Part shown: positions 59,201 through 64,000 of the stretch, in pieces | Position numbering within the stretch: position 1 is the stretch's first letter | Layout of the letters: every line of letters begins with the position of its first letter | NCBI GenBank assembly: GCA_036346355.1 | Contig: CM070585.1 | Span: forward strand, 7,517,001 to 7,581,000 | Origin: Rhipidocladum racemiflorum | Taxonomy: Eukaryota; Streptophyta; Magnoliopsida; Poales; Poaceae | Direction of reading: 5' to 3' | DNA length: 64,000 nt | Translations under genes and position numbers: made by a program | Notes under the pieces: generated by a model | What the model was told of the DNA's origin: nothing | Seen by the model: the letters and a program-made list of their open reading frames with translations, nothing else | The model's database searches: none

Positions 59201-62200
59201 GATTTAAGTGAACGCTGCACTAGTCCCATTGTGATATGGATCAGCAACATATTAGTATTTTAAATTATAAATTAGTAGTTTTAGTTTATCTGTCATGTGG
59301 CGGAAAACTGTTGGTGAACAGTACAACGGTACTGTAGCACACAAGGAAGGGATTAGATAGATTAGTTAGGATTGAAATAAGATTGGTTCCTTTAAATTAG
59401 ATATTCTTTCTTACAGCCCATGTAAGTCATCCCTATAAAAGGAATAGCATGTATCCATTATCAAGCAATCGATAAACCAGAATTTGGTTAGTAGTAACAG
59501 ACGGCAGGTTTCCCGATCTGAAACCCGGTGATCGCTTCCGGCTAAGCAACAAGTTATCCGGTGACACCAGCTGCTCCGTCGGCATCTTTTCCTCCCCCGC
59601 AGGCACCGGGGACACCAGCCGATCCGCCAGTATCTTCTCATCCTCCGTGCGGCCATCCACTCCGGCGCCCTTAGGTCTCCGCGTCGCCGCCCTTCCAGCG
59701 CCCCGCCTTCGAGCCAACAACTACCTCCAGGCCGGGCTCTCTCCAAGGCCACCTCGCGCCTTTGCCACAACCTCAGCTACTTCGGCCGTTCCATCGACGC
59801 CGACGTCCGCCCCCCTCTCGACGCTGGTGCAACCTCCGCTCCTTGCACACGCGCTCCGCCCGCCGTCGGCCGCTCAACCCTACACGGCCGCCGCGCTGGC
59901 ACTGACCACCTAGGTATCCGAGACAAGTCTTTGCTCAGCCACGTCAGTTTGAGCTTGTGGACAAGCTCGTTTTGGAGGAAGGGAGCAAGGTTCCAAATTT
60001 CGTGTTCGGTTCACATCTTGTCACCCTCCGAAATCCGAAATTTCGACGAAATCTCGTTATTTCGAATGAAATTCAAAAAGCAAAATTCAAATCCGTAATT
60101 TTTTAGCCAAAATTTCCGAAATTTCGTCCAAAATTGCCAAAATCTAGGTAAATTTCAACTAAACGAAAAATAGTTCAAACAACGTTAAAAAAAATTTGAA
60201 TTTTTTTTGGCATGGTCCTGACACATCACTAATGTTCCCATCAAAATTTCAGATGATGATCAAGCCTGATGAATTTTTAAAAATTCTAACAGTGCTACTG
60301 TCCTGATAAAAGGCTAACCGACAGATTTCAACCGAATGGAATATGGTGCAAACCGTGTTAGAAACTTTTGAAATTTTTTGTGAATGATCCTGACACATCC
60401 ATAATATTCCCACAAAATTTTCATATGATGATCAATCTTGAAGAATTTTCAAAAATTCGGCCAATGCAACTGAAGACTGACCAGCAAATTTCAACCGAAT
60501 GAAAAATGATTCAAACCACGTTATAAAATTTTAAATTTTTTTGTGGATAGTCCTGATGCATCACTAACATCCTCATAAAATTTTCAGATGATGATCAAGC
60601 TTGAGGAATTTTCAAAAATTCAGACAGTGCTACTGAAGATTGATCGGCAAATTTCAACCAAATGAAAAATGGTTCAAACCATGTTACAAAATTTTGAAAT
60701 TTTTTGTGGATGGTCTTGATGCATCACTAATATTCTCATAAAATTTTTAAATGACGAAGCAAGGAAAAAATTCTCTAATGCAAAGGCAATTTCATCATCG
60801 CAATTTTTCGGTAATCAAAGCAGAGCAGGAGAACTTCTTTTGTATGTAACTTCTATTTGCATTTGCATTTAGTTCACCGTTGCACCATAATGTATACATG
60901 TGCATGATCATGTATGGTCTTAACTAATGTCACTTCAAGGAAGCCTTATCATAAATGCAGTTACATTGAGCAAGTATATGATTAATTCGATCATAGTTGG
61001 TGTGCATCTTTTGTCTCTTCATGTCTGGAAAACTTAAATCTTTTATAAACTTAATTCGATTGACACCACAAACTCAAGTCACAGAGTCATAGAAAGCATC
61101 CAGCATTAGTCTAGGACAAGCTACATTCTGATTAGGTTTTCACCCATGGCTCACCTAAAGCTCCCATAGTGACACATGCATAAACTAGCGACCAGGGGGT
61201 CTAGACGTCTCGTAGAAGTGGCATGCTGTGGCTGCCTTTAAAACCTTGGTGACATGCATTGCAGTAGAAGTGAATGATGGGCACAGAGCACGCTTGGTCA
61301 GAATTCAACTCAGTGTATACGGGAGAATCAAGAACAACTAGTACAAGGCAGGCACAAGCTCGTTTGCTATGGGACCAACCAAAACATACGCACGCGAAAT
61401 TTGCCGAAATTTGAAGTACCGTAGCACTTCGAATTTTTTTTCAATTTTTTTTATATGGCCGGGATTTAGGATCTCGTCCCTGGCCGAAATCCAAAATCTC
61501 GGCCGAGATTTTCGAAATTTCGCCGGGATTTTGAACCGTGAAGGGAGTGATGATATGGATCAGCAGCAAATCAGTGCTTTAAATTGCAGCAGATTAGTAT
61601 TTAAATTGTAGATTAGTAGTTTCAGTTTATCTCTCATGTGGCGGAATACTGTTCATGCGCGGGTGAACAATACCATGGTGCTGTATCACGCAAAGGGGGA
61701 GTGATACTGCAGCGCGAAAGGAAGGAATTGGATTAGCCAGGATTGAGGTAAGATTAGTTCCTTTAAATTAGATATTGCTTTCTTATGGTCCAAGTAAGTC
61801 ATCCCTATAAAAGGGATAGCATGTATCCATTATCAATCAATCAATTAATCAAGATTTAGTTAGTAGTAGCAGGCGGCAGGTTTCCCGATCAGAAACTCGG
61901 TGATCGGTTCCGGCTAAGCGACAAGTTATCCGAGCCCGTAACACATTGTGGAATCCTCAACAAGATAGGATACCGCCTTTAAGAAAGATCGTTAACCATG
62001 AAGCCGAGATGCAAAAAATCACACTTCAGCGTGCAAGAGCTCCAAAGTTAATTTTCAGCACTGGAGAGTGTAGACTAACTACTTTCTGACACAACAATCA
62101 ACCATGCGACACATACAAAGCCTCCTCTCTGGCAACCCTGCCAGACCCATACTACTAGCACCACAAAGCTCCCAGTCAGAAACAAAGAAATGTTGCTCCC

Positions 62201-63235
62201 AACTTCCACTTGTGCAGAGCAGAACTCCACGGAAGGATAAAGTGATCAAGGTAATACGATCAGAACTAAACCCTTTCTGAATTGAAACCAAATTCGGCTG
62301 GGGAAATGAACCATTTCACTTTTAGTGGCAATTAGCTACTCAAGGAATGCATTTATTAGAAACCTAGGGTGTCGGAATATAAGATCGATCTAATCAAGAA
62401 CCAAGTTACTAGCAACAAGTTAATCAATTGGTACCATGCTAATTTAATAAATTACATCACTTACCTGGAATTGAGTCATCACGAGATAGGAGCCCAGCTT
62501 CCGCGACGACGGGTCGTTCGGCTTGCTCTCTGCGGAGAGCGACAACGATTTGATGATGGGCAGGAACACGCCTCCGGCCCTCGCAGTGGTGCTGGGCATG
62601 GCCGGCGCGATGCAGGCCTCGCTGATGGTGAGCCCGTAGGACAGTCCCAGCGTGCTGCTCCCGAGCCACTTGACGAAGTAGGTGGCGACGCGGTCGCCGA
62701 GGCCGGTCTTGACGAACCCCCGTGCGAAGAAGAAGGAGATGACGATGAGCCAGATGACCTCGTTGGTGAAGGCGGAGAAGGCGGCGTCGAAGGGGAGCGT
62801 TCGCGTGGCGACGGCGGCGGTGAGCCCGAGGAAGGCCCAAGCACCCACGGGGAGCGGGCCCAGCACGAGCCCCGCGATGGTGGATAGGAAGATGGAGAGG
62901 AGCTGCCACGCCTGAGCGCTCACCTCGGCGGGCCGCGGCGCGAGGAGGCGCACGGCGAGGCCAATCGCGAGGGAGACGAGGAGCGGGACGACCTTCGCGC
63001 CGGCGGGGGGCACACTTGCCTCGGGGTCCGGGTCTGGGCTAGGGGTGTTGGAGGCGAGGATGGTCGGGATGTGGCGGCGAGGGGCGGGGGAGAGCCGACG
63101 CCGGGAGGAGAGGGAGAGGGAGGTGTGGGGGAGGGAGAGGGAAGCGGGGATGTGGAGTTGGCGGCGGCGGAAATGGTTCAGGGCGGGGAGAAGCAGAGGC
63201 GGGCGGTGGGAGACGGCGATAAGGAGACGCTCCAT
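56275..63235 (-). CDS. DIT2: Plastid dicarboxylate (glutamate/malate) translocator, DiT2/DCT type
   Basis: Four exons: 63235-62465, 58160-57847, 57134-56686 and 56390-56275, all GT-AG. They total 1650 bases, or 549 residues plus stop, the usual family length. Residues 1-70 are rich in Ser, Arg and Pro with few acids, as in a plastid transit peptide. Multiple hydrophobic segments follow from about residue 79. Conserved DASS-family blocks are AFTNEVIWLIVISFFFARGF (155-174), APAMPSTTARAGGVFLPI (210-227), WDTLAWFAVLVGMAGQLTNL and GALTHYSSGQ near the C-terminus. The sequence resembles DiT2 rather than DiT1. DiT2 sits in the inner envelope and exchanges malate for glutamate in photorespiratory nitrogen recycling. 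C4 grasses also use this type in bundle-sheath malate transport (family knowledge). The reading frame is complete with no damage. Confidence 0.95.
57135..57846 (-). other. DIT2 intron 2
   Basis: GT at 57846-57845 (exon 2 ends ...TTTGG) and AG just before 57134. 712 bases. No recognisable element inside. Confidence 0.9.
59986..61539. mobile_element. hAT element inside the LTR element, TSD GAAGGGAG
   Basis: The ends CAAGGTTCCAAATTTCG and CGGGATTTTGAACCGT are imperfect inverted repeats. GAAGGGAG is duplicated at 59978-59985 and 61540-61547. The ends are rich in CGAAATTT/AAATTTCG words. It has no transposase. It contains a 165-bp tandem repeat at 60211-60760. Confidence 0.88.
60211..60760. repeat. 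Tandem repeat, about 165-bp unit, just over three copies
   Basis: Units begin at the GTCCTGA-type word near 60215, 60386, 60550 and 60713, giving spacings of 171, 164 and 163. Each unit carries TTCAGATGATGATCAAGC and CAAATTTCAACC(G/A)AATG-type blocks. The copies differ by several percent. Confidence 0.9.
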
Positions 63236-63409
63236 CGGCGCCGGCGTCGACGGCGACGTCGAGGGAAGGGGACGGAGACGCGGAGTGGTCGAGGAGGCGG
63301 GAGGTGGTTTCGGTCTCAGTAGAGCGACTTGTAAATTGTCATGCTGCCTTTTTGAAAAGAGGGAGAATTGATGATTCGCTTGGTTTCAGTAGCTGTTATA
63401 ATTAATATT
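63236..63409 (-). promoter_or_regulatory. DIT2 proximal upstream region
   Basis: Only 174 bases separate the start codon from a MITE. It includes a GC-rich leader next to the ATG. No clear TATA box was identified. Confidence 0.4.
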
Positions 63410-63601
63410 GGGAGTGTATAGGATGTTTTTGTCCTAAAAAAACATCCAAACTTTGGATCGTACGATCAAAACACACAGCCGTAAGATCAATCCACCTCGA
63501 ATTCAGGGAGGCCGTGCATTGATCTGAAAGCAAATCCAATGGCCAAGAATTTGGATAGTGGTTGCTAAAGAAAACACCCGGATGAAACTTATCAAAACCC
63601 A
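63410..63601 (+). mobile_element. hAT-type MITE in the DIT2 upstream region, TSD TTAATATT
   Basis: Starts GGGAGTGTATAGG and ends CTTATCAAAACCCA. The exact 8-bp duplication TTAATATT is at 63402-63409 and 63602-63609. Relatives are at 30598-30797 and 28613-28785. Confidence 0.88.
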
Positions 63602-63609
63602 TTAATATT

Positions 63610-64000
63610 TTGCTCCATGTAATAATAAGATATCGATAATATAAATAAATAAGAGTAAATTATCGATTATTACTTAAAAAGGAAAGAAAAACTTAGATAC
63701 TAACGGCGGAGCTTGATGTACGAACGTCGCGAGGATTTCTTCCACTGACATGCGGAGTCAAGTGTTGTGCGGCCCAGTGGGTGACCCATCTGGCAGTTTC
63801 TTTTACAAGCGGTAGTAGTGCGCTGTGCCGTGCACATTTTTGTTTCGCGGGGATGCTTGGGATCGTAGTGGGGCCCAGTCCGCAGTCGGAGGAATCGGGG
63901 TGCTCGCCCTGTTGCTCACTCACCTGGCTGTGGCTGTGCAGCTTCGTCATTGGTGGATGTGGATCCCGCGAGGCGTCGAGCCTTGGACGGGAGGCGGCAG
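63610..64000. other. Upstream intergenic to window edge
   Basis: No gene recognised. The last 80 bases are GC-rich and could be the start of another feature cut by the window edge. Confidence 0.35.

Larger units (their letters stand above)
59232..61943 (+). mobile_element. Small non-autonomous LTR retrotransposon in DIT2 intron 1, TSD CATTG
   Basis: LTRs at 59232-59566 (335 bp) and 61551-61943 (393 bp). Both start TGATATGGATCAGCA and carry CCTATAAAAGG(A/G)ATAGCATG. CATTG is duplicated at 59227-59231 and 61944-61948. The internal part has no gag or pol. Near the 3' LTR it has the tail AAGCTCGTTTTGGAGGAAGG, common at LTR-element 3' ends. About 1.15 kb once the hAT is taken out, so it is a TRIM/SMART-size element. 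Confidence 0.85.
58161..62464 (-). other. DIT2 intron 1 (4.3 kb, with nested transposons)
   Basis: Donor GTAAGT directly after the exon ending ...CAG; acceptor TTGCTTAACAG directly before 58160. It contains the LTR element 59232-61943 and its hAT. The rest (58170-59226, 61949-62460) shows no gene. Without the insertion the intron would be about 1.6 kb. Confidence 0.9.

Noticed and set aside
62369..62887. 172-codon plus-strand ORF
   Set aside because: Antisense to DIT2 exon 1.

Overview
The window is nuclear DNA from a grass (Poaceae). Two spliced host genes can be modelled exactly, and both match grass families: an HD-Zip class I homeobox gene of the rice HOX4 type (12137-13108, minus strand, 3 exons) and a plastid dicarboxylate translocator of the DiT2/DCT type (56275-63235, minus strand, 4 exons). 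Nearly everything else is transposable elements. No rRNA, tRNA, CRISPR array or prokaryotic feature was found. The species cannot be named from sequence alone.

Layout. 1-470 is the 3' end of a copia element with its LTR. 682-967 is a short Helitron. 1319-7749 is a complete but decayed copia element on the minus strand with a 5-bp target duplication. 7843-11906 holds MITEs, a second Helitron and a hAT fragment. HOX4 follows, with a MITE 230 bp past its stop and LTR-like sequence starting about 600 bp upstream. 14853-16437 has a hAT-like MITE and a third Helitron. About 16440-21065 is a gypsy-type solo LTR carrying a hAT, which itself carries a CACTA element. 22012-23040 is another solo LTR with a promoter-proximal tandem array. 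23041-32360 is intergenic DNA with MITEs and microsatellites. 32361-52586 is a single solo LTR split by two insertions: a CACTA transposon (32454-38529, itself carrying solo LTR 33677-36292) and an 11.4-kb Sirevirus-like copia element (38578-50017). 52647-55902 holds MITEs and a hAT-like element with a Mutator-type foldback inside. DIT2 closes the window; its 4.3-kb first intron holds a small LTR element with a hAT inside it.

Many boundaries rest on target-site duplications found by eye: TAGGC, GCCACGGG, ATT, TACTT, ACA, ACGAT, CTTTT, CATTG, GAAGGGAG, AAAATCGTG, TTAATATT and TAA. They give a relative order of insertion.

The two Sirevirus LTRs are the same length (1396 bp) and differ largely by one-base changes in G/C runs. 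Some frame breaks here may therefore be assembly errors rather than real mutations. The same caution applies to the HOX4 start codon, where the expected upstream ATG reads TTG.

Nothing in the window looks like a wholly new biological system. The most unusual items are the HOX4 start, a templated filler patch at 52840-52910, the dense nesting at 32361-52586, and a palindromic repeat family spread through both the LTRs and the internal part of the Sirevirus.
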